A DNA stretch of 64,000 bases from NCBI GenBank assembly GCA_030685235.1, contig MU839163.1, forward strand, positions 110,227 to 174,226. The letters run 5' to 3'. Below are positions 49,201 through 61,544 of this stretch, in pieces. A program made the translations under genes and the position numbers. Positions within the stretch are counted from its first letter, which is position 1. Each line of letters opens with the position of its first letter. The notes beneath the pieces are model-generated. The model searched no databases. It was not told the DNA's origin and saw only the letters and a list, made by a program, of their open reading frames with translations. The stretch comes from Copromyces sp. CBS 386.78 (taxonomy: Eukaryota; Ascomycota; Sordariomycetes; Sordariales; Sordariaceae).

Positions 49201-49545
49201 GAGTATATGCGGACGGTCAGGGGGAGCAAGGGTTTGACGATCCAGTTGGCAAGACAGGGGATCGATGGAGCCGAGTTCGAGTTTGCGCGCATGTTGGTAG
49301 AGGACCGGAATAATGAGGCGCAGAGCTATGTGGATTGGTTGGTGCATGTGCATAAGGGGGTCCAGCTGGAGGTGAGTTTTAAAAGCCCTACTCCTCCTAC
49401 CTTGGTTAAAAACGCGCTGGTGGGCGATTGGTGAACGTACACTGACTTTGAGAAATAACAGCTCGCTGGTCAACGTAAGAGGGAAGATGGCGAGGGACAC
49501 TCGGCGCTGGGAAGCTTCACGGGGTTGAGACCTTCGTATTGGTAG
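46288..49545 (+). CDS. sec24: COPII coat subunit Sec24
   Basis: Model join(46288..49371, 49462..49545), 1,055 residues; the last exon adds LAGQRKREDG...LRPSYW, the conserved Sec24 C-terminus. Residues 1-200 are Pro/Gln/Gly-rich with a poly-Gln tract (about residues 64-73) and an Ala-Gly repeat. The zinc finger is Cys339, Cys342, Cys361 and Cys364. The trunk (about 410-660, GMRYLFVIDVTQESYNKG), beta-sandwich, helical and gelsolin-like domains (GGVYLVDNGQVCLLWMH) follow in the normal order. Sec24 selects cargo with Sec23 on ER exit sites. The start ATG is the first in the leader after the ACG repeat. Confidence 0.97.
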
Positions 49546-50222
49546 GCACTAGACACATAACGGACGGGGAGGTGAAGGTGAAGGGTAGGATAGGGTGGTA
49601 GGTGGGTGGTGGGTGCTGTGTGGTGATGGTTGCCATGTCTATATGTGTGTATGGGAGGAGGAAAAGCGGGATCGGATCAAGAGGGATCAAATATGGGGGG
49701 TTATTTATTAGTGGAGCTGAAGGTTGGCGGAAAAGAATACCATGGCAACTACGTTACTACACATCTTCTACTATACCTTGTTTTATTATCCATCCTAGGC
49801 CGGTGCCTTTATCAGGTTGATCGCACGGTTGGGTTGACACTCAACTCTCAAGTATAGAAGTCGGAACCACCACTTTGGACCACAGTCGGATACGCAATCA
49901 GGATTACCAATTGCGCGCGCGAGCAGCGCTGTCGCCAGCTAACTTGATATCATCCATCCAACGAGCTTTAAGTCATCAACTCCCAGCTGCCATTAGCTAC
50001 CATGAATGGGGATATTATGGTATTATGCGGCGGCATGATTCACTTGGACTTGTTTACATCCGAGGGAGGTTCAGATTATCTCGGCAATAATCCATCCGGC
50101 ACATGAAACCTGACGTGAACCCATTCACTGAATGCCACGTGGATATACCCTAGGGCAGATACCAAGCCAACAGCACCAGTCAGATCTTGCTCGATAAATT
50201 GCAATAGGTAGGTGGGCCTAGA

Positions 50223-50242
50223 AGGTAGGCTCGAGCCTACCT
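50223..50242. repeat. 20-bp perfect palindrome (XhoI centre)
   Basis: AGGTAGGCTC followed by its exact reverse complement, centred on CTCGAG. It sits amid further GGTAGG/CCTACC motifs and two copies of TAGCATATT just downstream. Confidence 0.9.
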
Positions 50243-51104
50243 AGCATATTTGAACTAGCATATTCATCCAGCCAGGGACTATGCCGTTACTTACAATCAC
50301 GTATAAGTCCCGTCCGCCTTTTATCAAACATTCCATCTCTCACGTTTACCTAACCCTCTAGTCTACCTACATATTTGTCTGTCGCCTAGGTTTGGTGGAG
50401 AAAGAGGGCAGCTTGGACGCGTTCTCTGTTATTGATCTCTCCTCCGTTTCAACACTTCTGACATACACAACGAAGTTTGGGCCTGGCCTTGATGGTTGTT
50501 GGTTGTTGATACGAAGTGCTCACCATTTTTTATTTATTGCGCATCCTTCCTTGCTTGCTCATTCATTGCTCGCCATAGCTCTACGTTACAGTGAACCATG
50601 CTCACCCCGTTTCTTATCAATACCTCTACCTACCCTTGCAAACATGTACAAGATTTGCATACACCAACCAATCCTTTTCCACCCATATCTAGAAACAGGA
50701 GGTCAGCTAGTCAGGGGCCACTTCGAGCACTGACGACCGGTCCATGGTCCATGGGGAAAAGAGAAATGGCTTACTGACATGACTGAATCCCTTCTCTCGA
50801 ACTCCATCCCTTCCCATCTAGTCCGCCACCCGTTCAGTTCGCCAGTTGAGTTCGAGTCCATGTCCATGTCCAAGTCCTAAGTAAGGTAGTCCGGGCCCTG
50901 GGCCCAAAAGTTCAAGTTCAGTTCAAGTGCGTCCCAATACCTAGAGTACTCCATAGCCGGGATTTTATCGAAGAACAGTTTGGCATGAAAACGAAAGAAT
51001 TTAAATTATTTTCAGGAAGGACTGCTTACTAGCTCTACTAGTCTTTCTAAAGTGCAATAGACTACATAAGTGTACCGACTTCGGTTCCACCGCTGTATAC
51101 TACT

Positions 51105-51120
51105 TACTGTACATACAGTA
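51105..51120. repeat. Short inverted repeat TACTGTA-CA-TACAGTA
   Basis: Seven-base arms with a two-base centre. Too short to call a function. Confidence 0.8.
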
Positions 51121-52593
51121 GTCTGGCTCTCCATCCCCGAAGCCTCACAGCACTGTTCTGGACCCACAGGGAAAAGCCGTTGTTGCCTGGCGATCATAAT
51201 GCTTACTAGGTCTAGGTATGTATGTACGTACTCATGCATACACTAGGTCGTTTTCTACACCACCTGCCTCTTCTTCTATGTGTAGTCCGGGAGTGAGGGG
51301 GCGGACACTCCCAGCTCCCCGCTCCTGCTTCATCCAAGTCCGACATCTTGCAGGCTGACATCCCACGGTTCCGTCCGTTAATCCGTCCATGTATCCATCT
51401 ATTTATCTATTCCGAACGCCGATCCCGACGGACGCTATGCATCGGAGCAGGCCGCCGCGTGGGAGACTGGACCCGTGTATATTCGACGGCGTTACACATC
51501 TACCAAAGGCTACGATTGGGCCATAAAAATTCCATAATGTTTCACATCGCCTTCTCCGAGGATAAGTATGGACGTGTAGAGGCCGAAAATCGGAGGCAGA
51601 GTTGGACGTGGATGTGGGCGGGGCAGGGAGGGAGATCGGCGTAAAGCTTTGGTTGGTAAGTAGTGAAATTACCTACGTTCATGTTTGCAACAGGTAGAGT
51701 TTGACATGGTCGCCGATTTCACAGGAGAGGCTGTGAGCTCTCGAGGTATTGTTGACACCTTGACCTTGGAACGGCTGGTGACAGGCGTTGCTCATGGAAT
51801 ACCTGTGAGGCCCTATCCCGGCATCTCCTGCATACATGGATTACTCGATCACTCAACGATACCACCGCGAGTTCAAAAGCTATCAAGATGATCAAGACGT
51901 CAAATCAGAGCTTGTTTTCCAGCTTTGTTCACCCGAATGCTTTGTATTGAGAATGGTGGCCGCAAAAACAGTCAGTGGGGGGGAAGAGTAGCGGTTGCTC
52001 GACTGTCTGCCGTTCAGGCTTGCGGCCGCCTCCGAGGTCTGAACCATTCTACATACTTGTTTTCAGTTCGGTAGTTGGCAGTGTCCGATTTGATGTGTTT
52101 TCACCTTTAACCTGTCTGGTTAAGATTAGTTTGGTCAGATCATCCTATATTCTTGCTTCTTCCTCGCCTGTTGGTGCCGTTATTTGCGCCGCCTTCACTT
52201 CGTCAAAGGTGCTCACATGGAACATGAACTCAGTCGTCCCCTTTTGCGAGCTCCAGCAACATGAATGTGCTGGAGGGATAGCCAAGATTTCTGCTCAATA
52301 TGTCATCATCGGTGTTCAACGGGGGAAGCGGTATCGGCAAATCGGCAGACTAATCTCTCATTCAACCAACCTTTCCGATCTTGCAGTCACGCAGTAGACT
52401 GACCCTTCCAGCCTTTCCAAGCACTTCACTTCGGGGTTTGGACATCAAAAGAATTAACCGGGGCTCGTGCCCATGTCGGTCGAGCGTTCTTGATTTTTTG
52501 ATCCTGTGTTGGTTGCGATGGGTGGAGCCTAACCATATCGAATGCTTATGCCGATGCTGAATGATGATCATGGGCTCGGTGTCTCCATTCATC

Positions 52594-52642
52594 CTTTTTT
52601 TTTTTTTTTTTTTTTCTTTTTTTTTTCTTTTTTTTTTTTTTT
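52594..52642. repeat. Interrupted poly-T tract (about 49 bases)
   Basis: Long T runs broken by single C bases. Read on the minus strand it is a poly-A stretch with G interruptions. It could be a microsatellite or the tail of a retroposed sequence lying to its right; no element body was recognised. Confidence 0.85.
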
Positions 52643-55600
52643 CTCTTGCGTATCAGACAAGAAGTAAGGTATAGTCTCGATCTTACAGATAGAAAGTAAG
52701 TCAGTAGGCCTCTCGCTTCTCTCGGGGACGTAGCCGGAGCCAGTCACTGGTCTGATTGGCCGGCGGTCATTGTCCGCCTCTTCTTGCCAGAGTGGGATTA
52801 GGTTCATGTTAGGTAAACTCCAGCGATGTGTAGGGAAAGTTCCTGCATTGAACCTCCTTGCTTCTTCCCCGACTGCACCCCCTCTTGCTTTTCCAGGCCG
52901 TCGAGGCTCTCGCCGGCTTCACTTTCACCCTTCATAGGCCGGCCGGCTTCGCTGTCCGGTGTTGCGTTGCTTCGCAAATATTCATGCAGCAAAAGGAGGG
53001 GCTTCGGCGGTTAGTCCTTTTGAGACAGGTCGGCTGTTGAATGGTTGGTATGTTGAGCCGTTGGCGACGGTACATGCTAGGTGAGATATCGAGGTCCTGA
53101 GTCGTTTAGACGCGGAAGAAGAAAAAAGCAGTAAGCCGGGAATGTGAGATCGAGAGGTTGCATGAGCAGAAAGAGATTCGAAGCTAGGTGAATAACATAG
53201 CATTGTAGCGAGGAAGCGATCGAGGTGGTGCTATGCCGCCTTGAACGCCTTGGGTAGCAGCAGCAGCAGAAGGAATGAGAGAGTAAGAAATGAAAGCAAA
53301 AGTGATGTGTCAGTTATCAGATGCTCCAGGTGAGCAAAGGGCCAAAAGGAAGGGGGGGAGAGGGATTATGGACGAACCTAATGGACTTTTGAACGAGTGA
53401 CATGCTACCGTAATTCTTTGACCTGCTGCCTAATAGTTTTTCTATCATCCCACGATATCTCACGCTCTCTCGATGCAACTAAAGCCTGACAGGCTAAGCT
53501 TGCTGCCTCAAAGATTGTGAGCTGGTCGGTACGTATGAGCTCGTACTCAATATAAGGGACACTCCTAGGCGCCACATGCCGAATACCTTACTTTCCAGGC
53601 CCGTGTCGTTGATCATCCCTTGAGCCCTGCCAAACCCCTGTATCCCTTTGTTTGACCCTAAACCTGGTCCCTGTTCTTGTTTCTGTCCGGCCTTGTCTGT
53701 TGGGCTGGATCTCTTTGTTCCTGGCGCCTCCAATGCCGAGTGCATGGTTGTGTGTGGGTGGGGTGAGTCCGGCAGCGATGTTGTCTTTCTGGGGTTGTAC
53801 TCTTAGAAATGGCTGTTGGGTCCCAGGTACAAGGGATGATAGTGTGCGCTGTCCCACCCAAGCTACATATGAATAGGGTAAGTCCGTTGAGCCAGTAGGA
53901 GCCGTCGGTCGGTATGTGGGAGGTGGTTGCGGCTTGCCATGTATCGTGTCAACTCTGAAACACTGTGAAGTGGCACTTTTTGAGGTGGTGACATACTGTG
54001 TGAACTGCGTTATCTGTGGAAATGATCCAAAGGATGAAATGAATCAAGTCAGTGAACCGAGAGTCGATGATTTGATGAGAGTCCGAGGGATATCGTATGA
54101 TAGCTACTCCCGATATGATAGTTACTGAACATCGGTCGCGGGATGCCTATATGCAGAGAGTGCAGGCAGATAGTCAGTTGGGGGAAATGTGATTCTCGCC
54201 CAAGCAGGACAGTACAGTCGCCACCCCGTCATCATTGTTGACGGGTCAGAGCTAAAGTAGCTTTTCCGTTATGATCATCAATCTCTCACCCGGAGGCGTA
54301 CCCGGCCCGTTCGTGATGCGCTGGATGCCCGCCGCTAGTTTGGATATGGCTACCGTTAGGTAAATCCCATGGCGTGAAACTTGCGGTCAACAACGTGTAA
54401 TAACACAGTTCCTTGTGGTCGTAGGTTTTAATTGCGGTAGTGTGGTAACACAAAAGCGGTCGCATGCGCGGTCAACCTTCTTCCAGGGCCGGGTCGTGTT
54501 CAACAGAGAGACAAATTTCAAGTGCGATAGGTATACATCGTAAAGGCGGTAAGTTGGAGACATGCTGTTGACAAACAGGGACTTGCGGGCGGTCGCTCAT
54601 GGATACCTGCCCACTAGGTGTCAGTCCACTGTGGAAACAACAAGTGGTAGGTATGTAGCACTCGTGGCCTCAAGGTTGTGTTATACAGAGATGCGGTGGG
54701 AAAGAGCACTGGGGAAACACAAGTGAGCCATAGTGAGGGTGGTGTGCGAGATCGGGTGGTACAGATCGCAGACAAACATGCCGCTTCCCGTCACGGAGGA
54801 GTCCATGGGGCTTTACAGGGCACACAAGGCACACCCACAGAGCGACCAATGTATCCCATGTTATTTCTAGGATGCTGTTGTGCCGTGTGCTGCGTAACGC
54901 AATTACACCACCCAACCTGATGTGATCCGATCTTTGTGTAACGTACTCGATTGAAGGTGAGGAGGCAAGGCCACAAAAGTAATCGGAGAGGTGGCGTATC
55001 TCGATGCTGTAAGTTCCACTTAAAGGTGGCTGGGCCGATTATTGATGAGTTTGACGGTTTTCATCACAAATGCAAATATGAAGTCGCGGTTGATTGTAAG
55101 TTGTACTGCGTAGCTCATCCAGTAAGCTCATTGAAAGGGTAAATATCGGGTAGACTTACCAAGGCTTACATGGAGGACCGTATATGCTGCGTGGTTTGAC
55201 ACATACGTATCCTCAGCGTTCACACGGTCAAGTGAATGCTTCCAGTTCCGTGGGGGTGGTAAGCGTTCGGACTGGACCGATCGGTAGTCACTGCCAGGTT
55301 TGTTCAAGTGAGCAGCCGTCTTTGGATGGGATAAGCGAGAACGAGGGCCCCATCGTTATGTGATGGAGGCGCTGCTTGTTTGACCAACACGTTTTGTGAT
55401 TTGGACGGAGGGACGGGAGAGGAATATTCCGAGTGATGAAGGGTGTGAAGTCGACTCGAGAGTTGCATTCGACCAAGTGTGGTGACAAAAGAAGGTCTTA
55501 CATCGGCCGTCGACGCTCTGCTCCCGGTTATGGTTGCCTTATCACCGCAGAATGTATGAGACGACGCCAACGGGGTAACCGAAAGGTGGTTGGAGACTAG

Positions 55601-57571
55601 AAGTACTCACCCTCCTGGAGAATGATTGCCTCGTAAGGGCCTTTGGGGGCTGTTGCGGGATTGAAGGGTAGGGGCAGAAATGCGCCACTTGAGGACGGAA
55701 AAGGAGCAAGCTGCGATCTATAACCCTGCCCATGCCCATGCCCAAGTTCATGCCATGTTCTTACGCCCCTTAAGGCACCATTGTTATTTTGAAACAAACG
55801 TAGTCCCTAATGCCTCGCTCACTGTGTCGTACGTAATGCCCTGTATTCTGTAACTGAATTGCGGAGACGTAACCGGTTAGCGCCATTGCAAACTCCTTTG
55901 ATACCTTCACAGACTCGGGTCTGGATCTTACATGTTCCTTTAAACTAGTATGTTTGTTGTCCTGTAACTACGTTGCGACGTGACCTCTGGTTCTTCCCTT
56001 ACTTCGTGACTCGGGCTCGATTGGCCAAGATATACTGCAGGCATTGTCAACTTTGGCCAAACGGCCCGTAATATGGGCGAAGATCTATCAGAAGCGCTGC
56101 TTGGGGGAATATGTATGTTGAATGACAAACTTGAATTGCCCTGCAGTGCAGCGTAGCCTCGTGTAGGATCAACTGCGGCGTAGCACTCTACCCCATAAAT
56201 CCTCCCGAGCCAGTCAAGATGTGCTCGATGAGGGGGAAGTTCCAAGAACAGTAAGCTTATGAGCACTATGTCACAATTAGCAACATGTCCCGTTCTCTGC
56301 ACAAAAGTAACCATGAGCATGTCCAATTTCTCAAGTGCTGTCTCAAGGTGGCTTGCCTTGCTTGTCAAGAAGGGACCACTTTCGGGTCGTATTACTCGGA
56401 TCCGTGACCCGTGATAATGTCAAGCGTTAAATTCAAGCTTGATCACTGGCTTGCCAGTTGGTGATTTCTCAAGAAGAGCTTTGGATACCACCGAGGACGA
56501 AAAGCAAAGCACTAATAGTGTATCAGGTTAGCTGGGCACTGATGGGACCAACAGTCGGTCGATGTACGTACGTTGCTTTTGCGGGCTCATGCAGGCAAAT
56601 AGCATGGCTTATTGAAACGAGGCCCCCGGTCGTCTACTGGCCCCCAAAGACAACCTCAACATCCTGAGAGTATGTTTTTCACTCTATTGTGATAATGGCG
56701 CCGTATTCGTCTAAAAGGATGTACAACAGTAGGAGTTTGGTCCAACTGGGGTACACCTTGCAACGGTCAGGACGTCAAGCTGCGTGAAGAATCCATTTGG
56801 GGTCCCCGAAAGGTGTCTTGTTTTGCCGGCAAACAAGCTCGTCGGCCCGTTGGATTTGGTCTCATTCCTCGGGATGCCCTTGATGTTCGTATCAACGGTT
56901 AGGGTACATACCATCCGCACACCCCAGTCTCCCTAGAACCTTCGAAGAGCCATGATCCATGCGTGATACCTTAGCACGGAACATTGCCTGGTGATGTGTC
57001 TGACATGATCGTAAGCGCGCTTCACCGGGTTGATCATGCCGATAAACAGACCAATAAGTGACTGTTATACCCATATACACAGGCGCAATTTTGCTTTTTC
57101 CAGTCACTTGAGCAGGATCTGGCAGCCAGCTCGATGAGCAGGCCAGACAATGGTGGCAGGTCACCTACAGCACCCGCTCCCCAAACTAGTACATATCAAG
57201 CCCACTTGTCGTGGCGGTATCAATGGTCGACAACTTGAAGTAGTAAAGCAGAGTACAATGTGCAATCAACCAAACGATGTGGGGGAAGTTCTTGTATTCA
57301 AAACAGGGCAAGAAAAGAAGCAAGACACCGAAGCAACCAACAGCGTTCCCATAGCCCACCATTATGCACCCTTTCGCGTCATCCAAGCCAGACCAAAGAA
57401 ACCCAAACCCAGTTAGGGTGTCTCACAACACTGATACAGCCGCCTTCAGATACCCTTGCAAGGGCCCCGGGGTATTTGCTCACCATGGCGGCAGAATCCG
57501 CGGTTTTATGCAATCGAACCCAAATCCAACGCCAACTCCAGAGCACGACAGAACGGTAACGAAAGGGGTAT

Positions 57572-58662
57572 TTAACTCGCAAGCAGGTTATTTAGCCCAT
57601 ACCGAGAATCAGGCTGGCTTACTACCCGCTGGATCTCGGTGTCGTGAAACACTCTGTGAAATACTTCCAAGTCGGAAGGACAAGCGGCGGCAGCGGCGCT
57701 GCTAAGAGTTTCCCTGGCCTTCTTGGCAAGATCCTCCAGGATTAGTCTGCTGGTACTTTGATTTGGGTCCTCAAAGACAAAGGCCACGGAGCAGATACGC
57801 CCACGCAGGTCGGGGTCGTAGAGCAAGACTTCCCGCCACATCTCGGCCACCTCTTGGGGCGGGTTGCGGTAGCCATTGCCAAGGCCGAAGTCACCAATGA
57901 CTAGTTGTGTATGGCCGTTGTAGGCTGCAATTCGGAGTGCTCCTCGTAGCAAGTCCTTCAACATGTCGCGCTCCTTTTCAAAGGAGAACTTTGTTCCGTT
58001 TTGCGTAAGTTTAGGCCAGCGGGTAGGATGGACTGAAATAACAGGGATAGACTGCCACTGCTCGGGCGGAAGCTTCTCATATCTGTCGTGAGGACCTCGG
58101 AATACAACTAAAGCACGCACGGTCAGAAAGTAGTTTATAACATGCCAATTGCTAGTACTAACCGACGTCTCGCGAGTAAATACCACCGTGGGTTGGGATG
58201 GGGTAATTCTCAGTCACTGTCGATCCTGGCGCAGGTGTTGCCAAGTTCGCGGAGAGAGTGCTTCGGCGGCATAGGCGTTCCTCGTAGCCAACGGCTCCGG
58301 TTTCCCAATCTCCGCCTGGTCGTTTATCGTTGGCCGCGCAGATGAAGGCTACCGAGTGTGGTTCTGTGGTCTGCTTCGCCCAGTTTAAGGCACAGTCGAC
58401 CGGATCGCCGTTGTAGACAACTAGGGGTTGGTGATTAGACAGGAATGACATGTCTCGGAAGCGTGGGGGTCTCACAGAACTGGGGAGGGGTAATATCGTG
58501 AGGTCTCTGTTGGAAGTTGATCTGCACTAGCGGTTGGTGCAAAAGATAGGAGCTGATGTCCCACGTGCCCAACGACCTGATGTAGGGGATGTGTTGCCTC
58601 TTGGTTTCGGCAGCCACTTCAGACGGCTTGGGCCTGGATGATCTTGAAGATCCGGGAGCCAT
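57572..58662 (-). CDS. Microbial-type poly(ADP-ribose) glycohydrolase domain protein (DUF2263)
   Basis: Model complement(join(57572..58107, 58163..58420, 58476..58662)), 326 residues; introns of 55 nt each with GTGAGA and GTTAGT donors restore a continuous frame. The domain covers most of the protein: VYNGDPVDCALNW, then the signature region AANDKRPGGDWETGAVGYEERLCRRSTL split over residues 91-118, and later LVIGDFGLGNGYRNPP. The pattern GG-X-WETGAVG-YEE (Gly98, Gly99, Glu109, Glu110) corresponds to the PARG signature GGG-X6-8-QEE, keeping the two adjacent glutamates while the third Gly is Asp100 and Gln is Tyr108. Such macrodomain-like enzymes remove poly(ADP-ribose) in bacteria and some fungi. 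Activity is inferred. The gene stands alone, with 8 kb of gene-free DNA behind it. Confidence 0.87.
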
Positions 58663-61085
58663 TGTGAATGTGCTACGAAGCAAGCGAAAGGTTACTGGAG
58701 GTGTTGTGGTAAGACGAGAGTGCAGTAGACGCTTGAAGTGTGACTGTGGATCATGGGGTTGCGATGGTGGTAAGGAGAGGATACGATGGCGTTCTTATAG
58801 ACGACCAGGGAAATTCCAGTGAAACTAATGGACAAGAGGATGTGAAAAAGCAGCAAGCAACGGCCACAAACAGCCGCGGTGAATCATGTACAAAGAAGCA
58901 AAACCTAGACTACGGCTGTTGGCGAGATCTGGAAACCAACCCCGGATGGCGGCCTGGTCGCTGCCCTGGGTAGGAATGCATTTGGTGCATATCGAAAAGA
59001 GAAATGGGGTCGTGTAACTGAGCATGTCTTGTCTTGGACTAGACTAGGAGATATGGCGGGCATATGGGGAGCCTGGTAGGCCTGTAGACCTTGGGCGTTG
59101 GTTAGCCAATGCTTTGCGGGCAGAAGAGACAATGGTCACCATACCTTTACCGGCTACATGATCAGTTTTTGCGGTCTGCGAGATCTGTCAGAAACAAATC
59201 ACCGCCGCCGTGCTACCGTGCTACCGTGTTACCATGCTACAGCAGGGTTCCAGGTCTGTGGTAGCCGGGATGAGGTCCATGGACCACGGACCATGACAAT
59301 GGTACTGTGAGGAAGAATTGCCTACTGGCCACGAGCAGTGACTTGCCTTGGGTGATGGACCCGAGGGCAGTGTCTACACAGTGGCCCAGGTAGTAGAGGT
59401 AGACCATTGGGGGTTGCAGGGCCAGTATTGTTCACACACCTACCGTACCTCCCCTTTCTGGCCCCTTTCTGGCCCCCTTTCCCACCTCCCCCCTCCTGCC
59501 CCATCCTGCTGACGCCGGCTACCGAGACTCGGTATGGCAGGCTACTGCTGTGTTGCAGCTTATACGCCATCTTGAGTCAATCTGGTACTCCTGCGCCTCG
59601 CGGGACCAGTGTGCTGGGGCTACCGATACAAGCTCCCGGCGGGTATCCAGTGCGCAAGGCTGGGGGGGTTGACTGAGATATCGAGGACAGAGGCCGCTCT
59701 CCGTCGCTATTATGAGACCGGTGATGAGTCTTGACGTCCGTAGCAATGCTGGTATTGCTTGCTCAGTGCAGCAAACGTGGTCTTGAGTAGAGACATGGGA
59801 ATCTAAACGGACTCAGCTCATCTGGATATCTGGAACAGGGAGCAGGCGAGGAGGAGGCAGACGGGCAGGTGGCCAGACCGGCGGCATGTCCAGCCAGTTT
59901 TGACTCTGATCCTGTACATGGTCGCCAGCCGTTTGTTGGTTGCCTGTCTTGGCTGTAAGGAGCAATAAGCGTGCTTGGGCGTCCATCCAGCCCAGCAGAA
60001 GCAACCGGACTCAGGCAGGACGTCGCAGGAGGCTACATCATGGGGGCGAGAACGCCGCCAATGCAACAGTACGATTAGGATGGCTGTCGCCTTGATTGAT
60101 GGCAAATAGACTATCGGCATCTCAGCAGGATCGGGGCGACGTCTGGTATCCAAGACCGGTTAGCAATGGAGTGAATGGTGTCAGTGGGTTGCCAGCTCAA
60201 GAGGCGGGATGAGGTGATGACTGGAGGACGAGGCAGATTCCTTGTTCCGGATAGGTCGAGATAGGCCTGGACGGGAATACCGTCGACTTGGAACATGGTA
60301 GACAGTGGGCGTAGTTGAAAAGCGAAGAGGGAAATGAGGCCATTCGGGTTTTGGGCGTGCACTCGATCCTTGGAAGTTGCAGTGTCAGAGTGTCCATCTC
60401 CCATGTTCCGCCCGCTTGCACTCCAATTCTTCCACTTCCACTCGAGGAGGGGAAACACGCTTGAAGTGGAAAGACCCAAGGCAGGTCAGCTGTCAGAGTT
60501 TTCGTTCTTTCCAATTCTGTCACCAATTGAGGTCATCCATCTGGGCAGCCATTGTGAAGAGAATGGAAGTCTCAGCTCTGAGGAAGGCGCGGAGTGCAGT
60601 GTCAGCGGTGCTTGCAGTGCAGTGGTTGTTGACACAAAGAACTGCAGGTGCGGACAGTGACAGCTCACTGGCAGCCCCCGGTGGGTGTGTGGGTATGTAG
60701 GTAGCCTGTGGAGCCACTCACCTCATGCCACTGCCCTGCCAGTGCCACTGCAGTGCTCGCCTCACCATGTTGCTTTGCTCGTCCTCAGTCCTCACCTCAG
60801 TCGAGTCCCAATCACTTTTCCAAGTTGCAATCGGCTCACCGAAGCCGAACATCGGTGAATGTTGCCCGGAATAGTCGAAACGAAGACGCTCGGGCCACCA
60901 ATGTTATCTCCGTTGCCAATCTCATCCCAATCTTACCTGCTCTGTGTGTGCCCTGTGTCTTTGATCGATTCGAGCTTCAACCTCAAATGAACCACAACCC
61001 TTGCATCTGATACCATACGAAACAACGGGAAAGGGATCGCGGCTCGATGGTCTACGATCCGCAATTTCACGATCCAAGCGAACGA

Positions 61086-61133
61086 ATCATCCATCCATCT
61101 ATCTATCCATTCATCCATCCATTCATTTATCCC
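61086..61133. repeat. (ATCC)n-type degenerate tetranucleotide tract
   Basis: Imperfect repeats of ATCC/ATCT/ATTC, about 48 bases, upstream of the AsnRS gene. Confidence 0.85.
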
Positions 61134-61198
61134 AAAAAATTGCCATCCTCAACGGTCTCCGACTCCAAATGTGGCTGTGAGTAATGGAAGGTACCTCT

Positions 61199-61230
61199 AG
61201 GTAGGTGGGTAGGTAGGTAGGTAGGTTGGT
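61199..61230. repeat. (GGTA)n tetranucleotide tract
   Basis: GGTAGGTGGGTAGGTAGGTAGGTAGG-like stretch (given here only as repeat type) about 315 bases upstream of the AsnRS ATG; similar GGTA motifs occur in several other promoters in this window. Confidence 0.85.
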
Positions 61231-61544
61231 GGCCAGTGCGTTACCTCAAACGTCGGGTGCCTGCCAAGCATTTTCTCCCCCCAGCGCCAAAGCGCCTCTC
61301 CGGCCGTAACACAACGCTAACAGCGACTCCCTGGAACTGCCGCTGGACTCCGCCTAAATTGCGCCCGTTTCGTCGCCGGCAACAGGAGTGGGAGTCTGAG
61401 ACTGGCAGCTTGATATCGATCATATGCTGCGGCCCGAAAACATATTTCAGTCTATAGTCTCGTCTCTCTCTTCTACGTCAAAGTCCAGATTGAGGACTCG
61501 GAGAGGAGGAGGAGATAATCGCGACTCGGTCCCGGATTTGAGCC

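Larger units (their letters stand above)
49546..57571. other. 8 kb gene-free region
   Basis: No frame longer than about 140 codons and none with family features. The left few hundred bases should be the SEC24 3' UTR. A 20-bp palindrome lies at 50223-50242, a short hairpin at 51105-51120 and a long interrupted poly-T tract at about 52594-52642. Base composition looks mixed, not obviously AT-rich. The right end is the 3' flank of the PARG-like gene. Confidence 0.5.
58663..61544. promoter_or_regulatory. 2.9 kb divergent region PARG-like / AsnRS
   Basis: No supported gene. It contains an 8-bp repeat TGCTACCG in near-tandem copies (59211-59240), a GGTCCATGGACC-like palindrome (about 59274-59286), a CATC/ATCC-rich tract (61086-61133) and a GGTA tract (61199-61230). 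Confidence 0.45.

Noticed and set aside
55940..56368. 142-codon minus-strand frame
   Set aside because: Begins at TTG; the first ATG is well inside and there is no family motif.
49546..57571. RIP-mutated transposon
   Set aside because: By eye the composition is mixed, not strongly AT-rich, and no transposase or LTR was seen; a computed RIP index would be decisive.
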